64,000 nt of DNA from assembly GCF_023228785.1 (NCBI RefSeq), contig NZ_JALOAN010000009.1, positions 1-64,000 on the forward strand, read 5' to 3'. This document shows, in pieces, positions 52,160-60,686 of this stretch. Positions within the stretch are counted from its first letter, which is position 1, and the number at the start of each line of letters is the position of its first letter. The notes under the pieces are model-generated. The model worked only from the letters and a program-made list of their open reading frames with translations. It searched no databases and had not been told where the DNA came from. Source of the DNA: Sulfurimonas sp. Lineage in GTDB: Bacteria; Campylobacterota; Campylobacteria; Campylobacterales; Sulfurimonadaceae. Both the position numbers and the translations under genes were made by a program.

Positions 52160-52385
52160 CAACCCGTCACCCTGAACTTGATTCAGGGTCTCTTGAGGTT
52201 TTAAAAACATAATGAGATTGCGGGTCAAGCCCACAATGACGAAAATATCAAGCCCACAATGACGAAAATATCAAGCCCGTAATGACGAAAATATTAAGCC
52301 CGCAATGACGGAGTTGTTAAGCTCATAATTACGGAGATGTCAAGCAAATTACAGAAACATTATTCAAGTAACGAAAGCGTCAAAC
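52160..52385. repeat. Palindromic repeat with a decaying 23-bp array
   Basis: The core CCCTGAACTTGATTCAGGG (52170-52188) and a GGGTCAAGCCC palindrome are followed by a 23-bp periodic array. Units run 52226-52248, 249-271, 272-294, 295-317, 318-340, 341-363 and a partial unit to about 52385. Units 1 and 2 are identical and later ones are progressively diverged. With flanking copies it fills the gap between the helicase and HIT genes. Confidence 0.8.
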
Positions 52386-52392
52386 AATAGAG

Positions 52393-52398
52393 TATAAT
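52393..52398 (+). promoter_or_regulatory. -10 box of the HIT gene
   Basis: TATAAT lies 30 bp before the ATG at 52428, directly after the repeat array; an AGGACA ribosome site follows. Confidence 0.45.
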
Positions 52399-52427
52399 GC
52401 AAGCTTAAAAAATATATAGGACAACTA

Positions 52428-52799
52428 ATGCAAAATATAATCTATGAAGACAAAGATATATACATACAACAAGAAGAAAGTCAAATCCCATGGCTAAAAA
52501 TCTTTACAAAAGAACCATACAAAGAGTTAGGAGACTTGCCAAAAGAGTTAAGAGTAAGACTTTGGGATATATACGATATCGTAGAGGATGAAATGAAGAG
52601 TTACTACAAGCCTACAAAAATCAATATGGCTTCATTTGCAAATATGCTACCCAGAGTTCATATCCATGTAATGGCGAGATTTGAAGATGATTCACACTTT
52701 CCAAATCCTATGTGGGGAGAAAAGTTAAGAGAGGCAACTATAGAATTGCCTAACGAGAAAGAGTTTTTTAGGAGGCTTGAGAAAAAACTTAAGCTTTGA
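52428..52799 (+). CDS. HIT-family nucleotide-binding protein
   Basis: A 123-residue protein with the histidine-triad-like segment LPRVHIHVMARFEDDSHFP; the first two His of HxHxH are present and the third position is Met-Ala-Arg rather than His. Family members hydrolyse or transfer nucleotide groups on small substrates. The substrate here is unknown. Flanked on both sides by repeats. Confidence 0.75.
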   Translation: MQNIIYEDKDIYIQQEESQIPWLKIFTKEPYKELGDLPKELRVRLWDIYDIVEDEMKSYYKPTKINMASFANMLPRVHIHVMARFEDDSHFPNPMWGEKLREATIELPNEKEFFRRLEKKLKL

Positions 52800-52800
52800 T

Positions 52801-52912
52801 GAGATTGCGGGTCAAGCCCGCAATGACGGAAATATCAACTCGTCACCATAAGCACCAACTCATCGTCCTGAACTTCCCAACTCGTCACCCTGAACTTGAT
52901 TCAGGGTCTCTT
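52801..52912. repeat. Palindromic repeat with GTCAACTCGTCACC units
   Basis: Starts with TGCGGGTCAAGCCCGCA, followed by CAATGACGG, two to three units around AACTCGTCACC spaced 21-22 bp, and the core CCCTGAACTTGATTCAGGG (about 52888-52906). Same family as 52170, in the opposite order, so the two copies flank the HIT gene. Confidence 0.7.
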
Positions 52913-52945
52913 AGGTTTTGAAAAGTTCTATAAAGTTTAAGATTT

Positions 52946-53060
52946 CTCTCGTTCCATCCTCTCCTGAGGTGGAATGCAGATAAATAAAACAAATATAATA
53001 ATGGATTGAAGTAGAAAATATACTTATATGCATTCACATCGAGGACGATGGGAACGAGAG
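52946..53060. repeat. Complete inverted-repeat element with CTCTCGTTCC ends
   Basis: A 115-bp element: left end CTCTCGTTCCATCCTC then GAGGTGGAATGCA, right end with TGCATTCACATCGAGGACGA then TGGGAACGAGAG. The termini are inverted copies over about 30 bp and no open frame lies between, as in a miniature inverted-repeat element. It lies just beyond the fabH stop. Confidence 0.7.
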
Positions 53061-53114
53061 AAGTTATCTTACATCGCCAAAATCATGCAAAAGTGTTATT
53101 TTATTTCTGAAAAA

Positions 53115-54113
53115 TTATTTTATTGGTGAAAAAGGAACTAGAGCACTTCCCCATGTTAAGCCTCCGCCAAAAGCGTCAAGTAACATCAGATCTCCACTCT
53201 TTAACTTTCCTTGCTCATAAATATCATTAATAGCCATAGGAATGGATGCACCTGAAGTGTTTCCATATTTTTCAACTGTCATAACAACCTGCTCATCTTT
53301 TAACTTTAGAGCATCGCCTACAGCTTTTATGATGCGATAATTTGCTTGATGTGGTACAAAGTGAGTTATGTCTTGGCTCTGTATCTTGTTTTGCTCTAGT
53401 ATGTCTATAACATCTTTTGTAAGGGTACGAACTGCTACTTTAAAAGTTTCATTTCCCTTCATCTGCATAAAACAACTATTAGCTTCTTGGTCAAGTGAGT
53501 CGTGGATCGAACCACTCCCACCATTTGGAGTCATAAGTAGATCTGCATATGTACCATCAGCTGCTGTGTGAATATCTATAATAGCTTCACTTTTATCATC
53601 AGTTGCACTAATAATAGCAGCACCAGCACCATCTCCAAAAAGGATACAAGTACCTCTATCACTGTAGTCAGTTATAGCAGATAACTTCTCAGCACCGATG
53701 ATAAGAACATTTTTCTTCATTCCAGATTCTATAAATGCTTTGGCGATTGAGAGAATATAAACAAAACCTGTGCAAGCTGCCGAGATATCAAAAGCTGTAA
53801 CATTATTAAGTCCAAGTTTATTTGAAATGATAGTAGCAGTTGATGGCATACAGAAATAATCAGGCGAAATAGTAGCACAGATCACCATGTCGATATCTTC
53901 TTTAGCTATACCACTTCTCTCTATTGCTAAAGAGGCAGCTTCTACTCCCATGTCACTTGTAGTTTGACCCTTTGCTGCAATACGACGCTCTTTGATACCT
54001 GTTCTTTTGGTAATCCACTCATCAGTGGTATCAACCATTTTTGATAAGTCTTCATTAGTAAGTATATCAGCAGGAGCGTAGGCCCCAATAGATCTAAATG
54101 CAGCATATGCCAT
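53115..54113 (-). CDS. fabH: 3-oxoacyl-ACP synthase III FabH
   Basis: Starts fatty-acid chains by condensing acetyl-CoA with malonyl-ACP. The 332-residue protein has the catalytic Cys in FDISAACTGFVYILSI, the His in FVPHQANYRIIKAV and the Asn in KYGNTSGASIPMA. The stop of plsX overlaps its start by 1 bp. The order rpmF-plsX-fabH is broadly conserved. Confidence 0.95.
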   Translation of the reverse strand: MAYAAFRSIGAYAPADILTNEDLSKMVDTTDEWITKRTGIKERRIAAKGQTTSDMGVEAASLAIERSGIAKEDIDMVICATISPDYFCMPSTATIISNKLGLNNVTAFDISAACTGFVYILSIAKAFIESGMKKNVLIIGAEKLSAITDYSDRGTCILFGDGAGAAIISATDDKSEAIIDIHTAADGTYADLLMTPNGGSGSIHDSLDQEANSCFMQMKGNETFKVAVRTLTKDVIDILEQNKIQSQDITHFVPHQANYRIIKAVGDALKLKDEQVVMTVEKYGNTSGASIPMAINDIYEQGKLKSGDLMLLDAFGGGLTWGSALVPFSPIK

Positions 54114-55111
54114 TAAACTTCCTTATTTTTTAACTCTTTGAGTCGTGTGATGATATGCTCATTTACACCAGTATCTACATAGTTTATAGCTTGATATATA
54201 GCATTTTCTATAGCTTTGGAGTTACTTTTTCCATGGCTAACAATAGCACAACCTTTTATCCCAATTAGCGGAGCACCACCAATTTCAGCATAATCAATCT
54301 GTTTTTTAAGAAGTTTAAAAACTTTTCTCATTAAAAGAGCACCAGTAATAGCTACAGGAGATTTTCTTATGTAATCTTTGATAAGCTGACTAATTGTAGC
54401 GGCAACACCTTCACTAGCTTTTAAGACTAAGTTGCCTATAAAACCATCACATGCGATAACATCGCAAGTTCCATTGAAGATATCTGTGCCTTCTACATTT
54501 CCCTTAAAGCCCTTATATCCTTCTAAGATTTTAAAAGCCGCTTTTGTAATCTCATTACCTTTTGAAGCCTCTTCTCCATTTGCCAATATTCCAATACTTG
54601 GGTTTGGAATTTTAAGCAAATCTTCTGCGTAACATCCGCCCATAATAGCAAACTGAGCTATGTGAATAGCTTTAGAATCAACATTTGCTCCAGCATCTAG
54701 TAAAATTGAACGGCGACCTGATTTAGTTGGCATAAGAGTTGCAAGTGCAGGACGAGCAACACCATCAAGGCGACCTAATCGAAGAGTTGCAAGAGTCATA
54801 GTAGCTCCACTATGTCCAGCTGAGACCACGCCATGTGCCTCGCCAGTTCTTACAAGCTCTATGGCTTTATATATACTGCTCTCTTTTTTCTTTACTGCAT
54901 CTGTTGCGGCATCAGACATTGAGATAACATCGCTTGCTTCAACTATAGAAACTTTAGCTCTATAACGCTTTGGTAACAGAGCTAAAATTTCATCTTTATT
55001 GCCAACAAATATTGGCACAAACAGCTTTCTCTTTAGTGCTAACATAGCACCTTTAACAATTGGTTCGGGACCGAAGTCCCCTCCCATTGCATCAATTGCA
55101 ATCTTTATCAT
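54113..55111 (-). CDS. plsX: Phosphate acyltransferase PlsX
   Basis: Makes acyl-phosphate from acyl-ACP for phospholipid synthesis. The 332-residue protein starts MIKIAIDAMGGDFGPEPIVKGA, the PlsX signature, with SAGHSGATMTLATLRLGR and GCDVI-like ACDGFIGNLVLKASEG. It lies 3 bp after rpmF and 1 bp before fabH. Confidence 0.94.
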   Translation of the reverse strand: MIKIAIDAMGGDFGPEPIVKGAMLALKRKLFVPIFVGNKDEILALLPKRYRAKVSIVEASDVISMSDAATDAVKKKESSIYKAIELVRTGEAHGVVSAGHSGATMTLATLRLGRLDGVARPALATLMPTKSGRRSILLDAGANVDSKAIHIAQFAIMGGCYAEDLLKIPNPSIGILANGEEASKGNEITKAAFKILEGYKGFKGNVEGTDIFNGTCDVIACDGFIGNLVLKASEGVAATISQLIKDYIRKSPVAITGALLMRKVFKLLKKQIDYAEIGGAPLIGIKGCAIVSHGKSNSKAIENAIYQAINYVDTGVNEHIITRLKELKNKEV

Positions 55112-55114
55112 CGA

Positions 55115-55264
55115 CTATTTATACTCACCAGTAGTTGGGTTGATATGGTGAGGAAGTTTGTAAGTTCCATCTTTATCTTTAACTGGGCGAGCTAAAGAAA
55201 TCTTGTAGTGAGTTCTTCTTTTTGCTGAACGTGAGTGAGACACTCTTCTCTTAGGTACTGCCAT
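55115..55264 (-). CDS. rpmF: 50S ribosomal protein L32
   Basis: A 49-codon gene, MAVPKRRVSHSRSAKRR to NPTTGEYK, in the standard L32 form, without the zinc-binding cysteines of some bacteria (NPTTGEYK ends directly). Located between the yceD-like gene and plsX. Preceded by the three-hairpin leader described separately. Confidence 0.93.
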   Translation of the reverse strand: MAVPKRRVSHSRSAKRRTHYKISLARPVKDKDGTYKLPHHINPTTGEYK

Positions 55265-55271
55265 ATTATTT

Positions 55272-55354
55272 TCCTTTAATTTGATTTATTTCATAAATAA
55301 AATGAAGGAAAACCTTCATCCTATTTGTCCGTAAAAGGAACAAGTCCCTTTTAC
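55272..55354 (-). promoter_or_regulatory. Structured leader of rpmF
   Basis: Read on the minus strand: GTAAAAGG-GACTTGTT-CCTTTTAC (8-bp stem), then ATGAAGG-TTTT-CCTTCAT (7-bp stem), then TTTATTT-ATG-AAATAAA (7-bp stem), then TTAAAGGAAA before the start. The loop GACTTGTT is identical to that before the HP0268-like gene (19591-19672) while the stems differ and remain paired. It might be an attenuator, an autoregulatory site, or a repeat. Confidence 0.55.
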
Positions 55355-55364
55355 TTCTTATAGA

Positions 55365-55721
55365 TTACTCTGTTTTACAATTTTCGCAACTATGATAGTC
55401 GCTTTTTATAAGCTCAAGTTCGGAGATTAAAAGCTCATCTAAATCTGCTGTAGAGTCAAAAGACTCAACAACATCTAAGTCCATGCTTGCATCTGAGTCA
55501 AAAACACCATCGCAAATAAAAAATTCTATCTTTTCATCTACTTTTAGTTTAAACTCTTCACCGCACCGACTACATTCACACAATGTAAATCCACTTAAAT
55601 TTGCTCTTAGCAAAATCAATTTGCCTGAATCATACTCTAAATAACCTTTAAATGTTATTTCATCAGATTTGACTTCAAAGTCTATTGGTGTCTTACCTAT
55701 TTTTATAAGTTTAATCTTCAT
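55365..55721 (-). CDS. YceD (DUF177) family protein
   Basis: A 118-residue acidic protein with two CxxC pairs (CECSRCGEEF and CENCKTE), probably a zinc site. It matches the YceD/DUF177 family, which accompanies rpmF in many bacteria and has been linked to 23S rRNA maturation. It lies between ndk and rpmF. Confidence 0.8.
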   Translation of the reverse strand: MKIKLIKIGKTPIDFEVKSDEITFKGYLEYDSGKLILLRANLSGFTLCECSRCGEEFKLKVDEKIEFFICDGVFDSDASMDLDVVESFDSTADLDELLISELELIKSDYHSCENCKTE

Positions 55722-55742
55722 AAAATAAGTCTTTTTGTGAAT

Positions 55743-56159
55743 TTATGAAATTTCTCTCTCAGAAAAAAAGAAAGCGATCTCTACAGCTGCATTTTCAGCA
55801 GAATCACTTCCATGAACTGCATTTGCATCTATATTTTCAGCGAAATCTGCACGAATAGTACCTATTTCTGCTTCTTTAGGGTTAGTAGCACCCATAAGAT
55901 CACGGTTTTTTTGCATTGCATTTTCACCCTCTAAAACACTTACAACAACTGGGCCGCTGATCATAAAATCAACTAAGTCATTAAAGAAAGGTCTCTCTGA
56001 ATGAACAGCATAAAAAGCTTCAGCATCAGCGCGTGATAGTTGAATCTTTCTAGTTGCTGCAACTTTAAGACCATTGCTCTCAAAACGATCTAAAATCTTA
56101 CCTATTACGCCTTTAGCAACGGCATCTGGTTTTATTATTGATAGTGTACGCTCCATCAA
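55743..56159 (-). CDS. ndk: Nucleoside diphosphate kinase
   Basis: Balances nucleoside triphosphates by phosphotransfer. The 138-residue protein shows ERTLSIIKPDAVAKGVIGKI, RDLMGATNPKEA and the active-site signature NAVHGSDSAENAAVEI containing the catalytic His. Standard length. Confidence 0.95.
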   Translation of the reverse strand: MMERTLSIIKPDAVAKGVIGKILDRFESNGLKVAATRKIQLSRADAEAFYAVHSERPFFNDLVDFMISGPVVVSVLEGENAMQKNRDLMGATNPKEAEIGTIRADFAENIDANAVHGSDSAENAAVEIAFFFSEREIS

Positions 56160-56298
56160 ATCTCCTATATATTCATAAAATTAGAGTGGAATTATATCTA
56201 AAAAATATCTGATTGTTGTTTAAATTGTAAGATTTGCAAAAAATGAAGAGTTTACAAAGTGCAAAATCTGCACCTTGCAAAATATTTTAAGTGGAGAA

Positions 56299-56583
56299 TT
56301 AATCTATAACATTCTCATGGTTTGAGCGTTGCTCATCTGTGACGTCTTCACGATGCGCAGGACTCTCACCGATAGCATCCCAAGTGATACAGCCCTCAGT
56401 TGGACAAGCAGTAGCACAAGCTGGCTCATCGTGATGAGAAACACACTCTACACATTTGTTACCATATACATAGTAAATTTCTTCACCTGATGGGTTATCA
56501 TCTTCATCAACGATAGCTTCTACTGGACATTCATCTATACAAGCACCACAATTGATACAAGTGTCATTAATAATAACTGCCAT
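56299..56583 (-). CDS. 2[4Fe-4S] ferredoxin, YfhL/FdxA-like
   Basis: A 94-residue ferredoxin. Cluster I uses CINCGACIDECP. The second set includes CVECVSHHDEPACATACP, with the extra loop between the Cys residues typical of the Alvin/YfhL group. It likely passes low-potential electrons to reductive carbon or sulfur enzymes. Located between metK and ndk. The stem-loop CAAGGTGCA-GATTT-TGCACTTTG just after it (about 56255-56282) may be a terminator. Confidence 0.88.
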   Translation of the reverse strand: MAVIINDTCINCGACIDECPVEAIVDEDDNPSGEEIYYVYGNKCVECVSHHDEPACATACPTEGCITWDAIGESPAHREDVTDEQRSNHENVID

Positions 56584-56653
56584 AAAATTCTCCTAGTTTT
56601 AATTTTCGAAGTAAGTTTATCACAAGATTTTTAAAGATAGCTAAAACATATCT

Positions 56654-57811
56654 TTAAATATCTAAATACCTTTTAATCTCATCCACTCTGTTTGTTAGCT
56701 CCCATGTAAAGCCATCTTCTTCTCTTCCAAAGTGACCATATGAAGCTGTTTTTCTATAAATCGGACGAAGTAGATCTAAAGATTCTATGATAGCTTTTGG
56801 AGAAAGGTCAAAAAGTTCTTTTACGCAACGCTCTATCATCTCTTCATCAACCACACCAGTTGAGTGTGTATCTACAAGTATTGAAGTAGGTTTAGCTATT
56901 CCAATAGCGTAAGATATCTGTATAGTTGCTCTCGTACAAGCACCAGATGCCACTAAGTTTTTTGCCACCCATCTAGCGGCATAAGCAGCACTTCTATCTA
57001 CTTTTGTAGGATCTTTCCCACTAAAGGCTCCACCGCCATGCGGACAACTTCCACCATAAGTATCTACTATGATTTTTCTGCCAGTCAGTCCTGCATCGCC
57101 TTGTGGACCACCTATTACAAATTTTCCTGTAGGATTTATATGTATCTTAGTAGCTTCACTCATCATCTCTTTTGGTATAACATGCTCTATAACTTCGCTT
57201 ATCATATCTTTTCTAATCTGCTCTTGAGACACATCTGGAGCGTGTTGAGTTGAGATAACTATAGTATCAACTGAGACAGGTTTATCCCCAACATATTTAA
57301 CGCTTATCTGCGCTTTTCCGTCTGGGCGAAGATATGGAACTATACACTCTTTTCTAACTTCTGTTAATCTTCGTGTAATAAGATGTGCTAAGTAGATAGG
57401 AAGAGGCATCAAAACTGGTGTTTCACTACAAGCATATCCAAACATTAACCCTTGATCGCCCGCCCCAATTTCGCCATCTGCAAGATCTACACCTTGATTT
57501 ATATCCGGAGATTGTTCACCTATAGTATTTAAAACCGCTGCAGATCTATAGTCAAATCCATAGGTCGCATCTGTATAACCAATCTCTTGAATAACCTTTC
57601 TTGCTATCTCTTGCATTGGTGCATAAGCCGTTGTTTTTAGTTCGCCTGCGATTACACAAAAACCATTAGATACTAGTGTTTCACACGCCACTCGTGCGGA
57701 AGTATCCTGCTCAATAATATAATCCAAAATTGCATCACTAATCTGATCTGCCATCTTATCAGGGTGCCCTTCTGTTACAGACTCTGAGGTAAATATATAC
57801 TCTTTAGTCAT
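56654..57811 (-). CDS. metK: S-adenosylmethionine synthase
   Basis: Forms S-adenosylmethionine from methionine and ATP. 385 residues, with SESVTEGHPDKMADQISDA, GAGDQGLMFGYACSETPVLM and GGGAFSGKDPTKVDRSAAYAAR, the three family signatures. It follows the oligosaccharyltransferase gene after an 87-bp gap without a recognisable riboswitch. Confidence 0.96.
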   Translation of the reverse strand: MTKEYIFTSESVTEGHPDKMADQISDAILDYIIEQDTSARVACETLVSNGFCVIAGELKTTAYAPMQEIARKVIQEIGYTDATYGFDYRSAAVLNTIGEQSPDINQGVDLADGEIGAGDQGLMFGYACSETPVLMPLPIYLAHLITRRLTEVRKECIVPYLRPDGKAQISVKYVGDKPVSVDTIVISTQHAPDVSQEQIRKDMISEVIEHVIPKEMMSEATKIHINPTGKFVIGGPQGDAGLTGRKIIVDTYGGSCPHGGGAFSGKDPTKVDRSAAYAARWVAKNLVASGACTRATIQISYAIGIAKPTSILVDTHSTGVVDEEMIERCVKELFDLSPKAIIESLDLLRPIYRKTASYGHFGREEDGFTWELTNRVDEIKRYLDI

Positions 57812-57898
57812 CGATTTTCCTTATTGAAATATAGGCTCTTGTCCTATAAATCGTTAGAAGTATATCTAAGTATGTTTAATTTAAAAAGCACATATGAC

Positions 57899-60094
57899 CT
57901 AGATCTTTAGTTTAAATATCTTAGCCATTGGGTTAAGTATAACTGGTTCATAAAGTGTTTCGTCATAGTTTTCTAGCACAAAGAGTTGTATATATGTTGA
58001 GTTGAGCATATTTTTATCTAAGACTAAAAACTGGTTGTAATTTTTCATAAATATAACACTTACTGGACTATCTTTATCTATAACTTGGACATTTTTTCTT
58101 AGCACTCCATTAGCATCATATTCAGTTACTATAAAACTATTCATAGTCAATATATCATTACCAATCTGTACTTGTCCCATTTTTTTAATGATGCGAACAC
58201 CATTACCAAGCTCAACACTCTCTTGCGTCTCTTGTACAGTACCTGAAATGTAAAAAAATGGTTGAGCTCTTTTCTTTCCACTCATAAGATCTAAGTTTGA
58301 AAAAAGCGTTATTGTTGGGACTATGCCCACCATTCTGTTTGGCAAGTAAAGGTAAACATCTCTAGTTTTAGCAGGTAGTTCTATCTCTTCATTTAGAGAG
58401 TTTAAAAAGTCATTTGTGTTATTGTACTTATAGTCTAGTGTCATTTGTTCGATATTGCTACTTGCAAACTCTACATAGTTAGTATGATTTACATCTAAAC
58501 CTTTGTTGGCTTCATTTACACTAAATCTTTTCTCAGTATATTCAACATCTAGTCGTGCCATCTTTGCCGCTGGATCTTGTGGAGAGTTTAGTATAAAGCT
58601 CACAGGAAAGTTTACAGATCCACTATGCTTTCCACCGTCTATAAGAGTCTTTACATCACTATAATAACGGATAGGATAACCATAATCCCACCACGCTACA
58701 ACATAGTCTTCTCGATCTGCAATTTCATGAAGTTTATCTAGTAATTTCACCTCATCTTGAGTAAAAACTGTAGGAACTTTATATCCTATAACATGGGCAA
58801 TGTTTGGATAGAGTGCCCCAAGAGTAAATAGTGTCATAAAAACATACTTTGAGATCTGAGCCACTTTGTCATTTATAAACTTAGTTGAGAGCCACTTAGA
58901 GATCTCATAGATAATAAACCCTAAACCCAAAGCCATAACAGGGACTGCATATATAGTAAATCTTAGTCCACCACCATCAAAAAGTCCAGGTATTCCATAA
59001 GCTAAAAACCCAAGTCCAACCATAGGAAGAGCTAAAAGCATTACAGGATGTCTATAAACAAACCATACATAACCAAGCATAGATGCAAGGAGAGTAAGAG
59101 TATGTCCACTTATTCGATTTGCAAACATCTCAAATGGGATCTTCCCAGCCTCTCGCACTGTCTGCATAACCGTAAAAAAGTGAAGCCCTAAACCTTCCGC
59201 GCCACTATCGAGTGCATCTCTAAAAACATAACCCTTTAGTTTGCCCCAGATAGGATCAAATCCACCCGTCACAAAAAAAAGAATTAATGCAACTGCAAAG
59301 ATGTAGTAGAGATATCTAAACACTAGATCTCTCTTAGTTTTAAGCAAAATATAAAAAGCTACAACCACTGACAAGCGAACAAATCCATCAAGATTTACCA
59401 TAGCAAAAAGCATAAATGAGATAAGCAATAGGTTTGTTTGGAAGTCTTGCTTTTTTATGTATTGATAAACTACATATATAGCTATAAGTGCTATAAAAGC
59501 AAACTCTAGTGAATAACTTTGTGGGTACCACCATCTGTAAGCTATACTATCAAGAGCTGCGATGAGAAGATATTTATCTTCATTTGTCTTAAGAGCCCAA
59601 ATGAGCGACCAAAGCAAAACAGTTGGAAAAACTATATTTAAAAAATCAGTATCAAAGTAACCAACCATCGTGCGGTTATAGTAACTCCATGCAACACTTG
59701 CTACAAGTGCCGCGATAAAACCAACTTCAAGCCTATCAAACTCTCTTGCTATTAAAATGATGGGGATGACTAAGAGCGAAGCAAAAAAAGCAGGCATGTA
59801 AAAGATTACTGTCTCAAATGAAAATGGTAAGATCTTTACAATTAAAGCTGTAAAAACACTTGTAGCATTTTCAAATGGAGAGAGATCATTAGTGTTTTTA
59901 GTAACACCTGCTAAGATATCTCTAGCACCCTCCGCATAGTAATAACCATCATTGGTGTTTATCATAAACTCACCATTGAACTTAAACTGCTCCTCAGAGC
60001 TAAACTGCTCCACCCAAATAAGCCGTACTACTATACTAAAAGCAAATGCAAAAAGTATAAGTAAAGTTGTTTTTTTGTTTGTTGTTAGTGTCAT
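57899..60094 (-). CDS. STT3/PglB-type oligosaccharyltransferase
   Basis: A 731-residue enzyme that transfers lipid-linked glycans to Asn of secreted proteins. About a dozen membrane helices are followed by a periplasmic domain. The catalytic WWDYGYP motif is present (VVAWWDYGYPIRYYSDV), as are the acidic motifs of the first and second external loops (INTNDGYYYAEGARD; GYFDTDFLN). It resembles Campylobacter PglB. The start at 60094 (with AGAGA upstream) is preferred to 60160, because the upstream residues are not hydrophobic or family-like. Other pgl genes are not adjacent, but glycan genes lie 1.3-4 kb upstream. Confidence 0.9.
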   Translation of the reverse strand: MTLTTNKKTTLLILFAFAFSIVVRLIWVEQFSSEEQFKFNGEFMINTNDGYYYAEGARDILAGVTKNTNDLSPFENATSVFTALIVKILPFSFETVIFYMPAFFASLLVIPIILIAREFDRLEVGFIAALVASVAWSYYNRTMVGYFDTDFLNIVFPTVLLWSLIWALKTNEDKYLLIAALDSIAYRWWYPQSYSLEFAFIALIAIYVVYQYIKKQDFQTNLLLISFMLFAMVNLDGFVRLSVVVAFYILLKTKRDLVFRYLYYIFAVALILFFVTGGFDPIWGKLKGYVFRDALDSGAEGLGLHFFTVMQTVREAGKIPFEMFANRISGHTLTLLASMLGYVWFVYRHPVMLLALPMVGLGFLAYGIPGLFDGGGLRFTIYAVPVMALGLGFIIYEISKWLSTKFINDKVAQISKYVFMTLFTLGALYPNIAHVIGYKVPTVFTQDEVKLLDKLHEIADREDYVVAWWDYGYPIRYYSDVKTLIDGGKHSGSVNFPVSFILNSPQDPAAKMARLDVEYTEKRFSVNEANKGLDVNHTNYVEFASSNIEQMTLDYKYNNTNDFLNSLNEEIELPAKTRDVYLYLPNRMVGIVPTITLFSNLDLMSGKKRAQPFFYISGTVQETQESVELGNGVRIIKKMGQVQIGNDILTMNSFIVTEYDANGVLRKNVQVIDKDSPVSVIFMKNYNQFLVLDKNMLNSTYIQLFVLENYDETLYEPVILNPMAKIFKLKI

Positions 60095-60135
60095 TTTGTC
60101 TCTCTTTTTATCGCTGATATTAAACTTGTAGCTTG

Positions 60136-60330
60136 TTAGTGTACATGTAAAGATAGACAATTAATCTCATCAACTATGGTATCTTTATATCTAAATGAAA
60201 CATCATTAACAAAATCAACTTGAAGCAGATTATCGACTTTAAATCGAGTGAAGTCTTTAGTTTCTACTTCTACAGTAAGCTGAAACTTTTTTTGAAGATC
60301 ATATAATTTTTTATAGTTTATGCTATCCAT
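60136..60330 (-). pseudogene. Remnant of an AbiEii-type nucleotidyltransferase gene
   Basis: A 64-residue frame. Its first part (NYKKLYDLQKKF) looks like the start of an AbiEii-type toxin, and then it jumps to ETKDFTRFKVDNLLQVDFVND and SFRYKDTI, as in the middle of that family. The GGT nucleotidyltransferase motif and the C-terminal half are missing. It overlaps the 102-residue gene upstream by 13 bp, keeping the operon layout. Most likely an internally and terminally deleted copy. Assignment from memory of the family, so moderate. Confidence 0.45.
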
Positions 60331-60626
60331 TTTAACTCATCTATTAACAAAGGTTTATCCAAAAAGTAAACTTCCGCCATATTTTTTCTTCTAAAAGCAT
60401 GTTCTGAATTAAATTGTGGTATTTTATAGTTTTCTAAAAGCTCTGCCAGTTCCTCAATTTTGAAGATTTTTAAATCTATAAAGATTCTAGTGCTATTTAA
60501 AAGAATTTTTTCAAAAAGCATACTCTTTTTTCTCTCATCATTGCCACTCAAGATAGCCTCTAAATCTTCTCTAGAGATATTTATATCCCAAAAACAGTCT
60601 TTTTGTATGCGCAAATAGTCAATCAT
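60318..60626 (-). CDS. Hypothetical protein, possible partner of the decayed AbiE-like gene
   Basis: A 102-residue protein with AGGAG 8 nt before its ATG. It ends FLDKPLLIDELKWIA. No domain recognised. By position, as the first gene of an AbiE-like pair, it could be the antitoxin, though known AbiEi proteins are larger and have a winged helix. Confidence 0.5.
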   Translation of the reverse strand: MIDYLRIQKDCFWDINISREDLEAILSGNDERKKSMLFEKILLNSTRIFIDLKIFKIEELAELLENYKIPQFNSEHAFRRKNMAEVYFLDKPLLIDELKWIA

Positions 60627-60686
60627 GAATGTATCTCCTAAAGTTTATCTTCAATTTTGTCATTTTACCATACAGCATCTAAATCA

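Noticed and set aside
52226..52385. Regular repeats that could suggest a CRISPR array
   Set aside because: The 23-bp units are adjacent without unique spacers, they decay gradually, and there are no cas genes.
52428..52799. HIT protein as a horizontally acquired cargo gene between repeats
   Set aside because: Base composition resembles the neighbours and the repeats flank many other genes in the window.
57812..57898. SAM riboswitch before metK
   Set aside because: The 87-bp gap shows no recognisable SAM-I, SAM-II or SAM/SAH core by eye.
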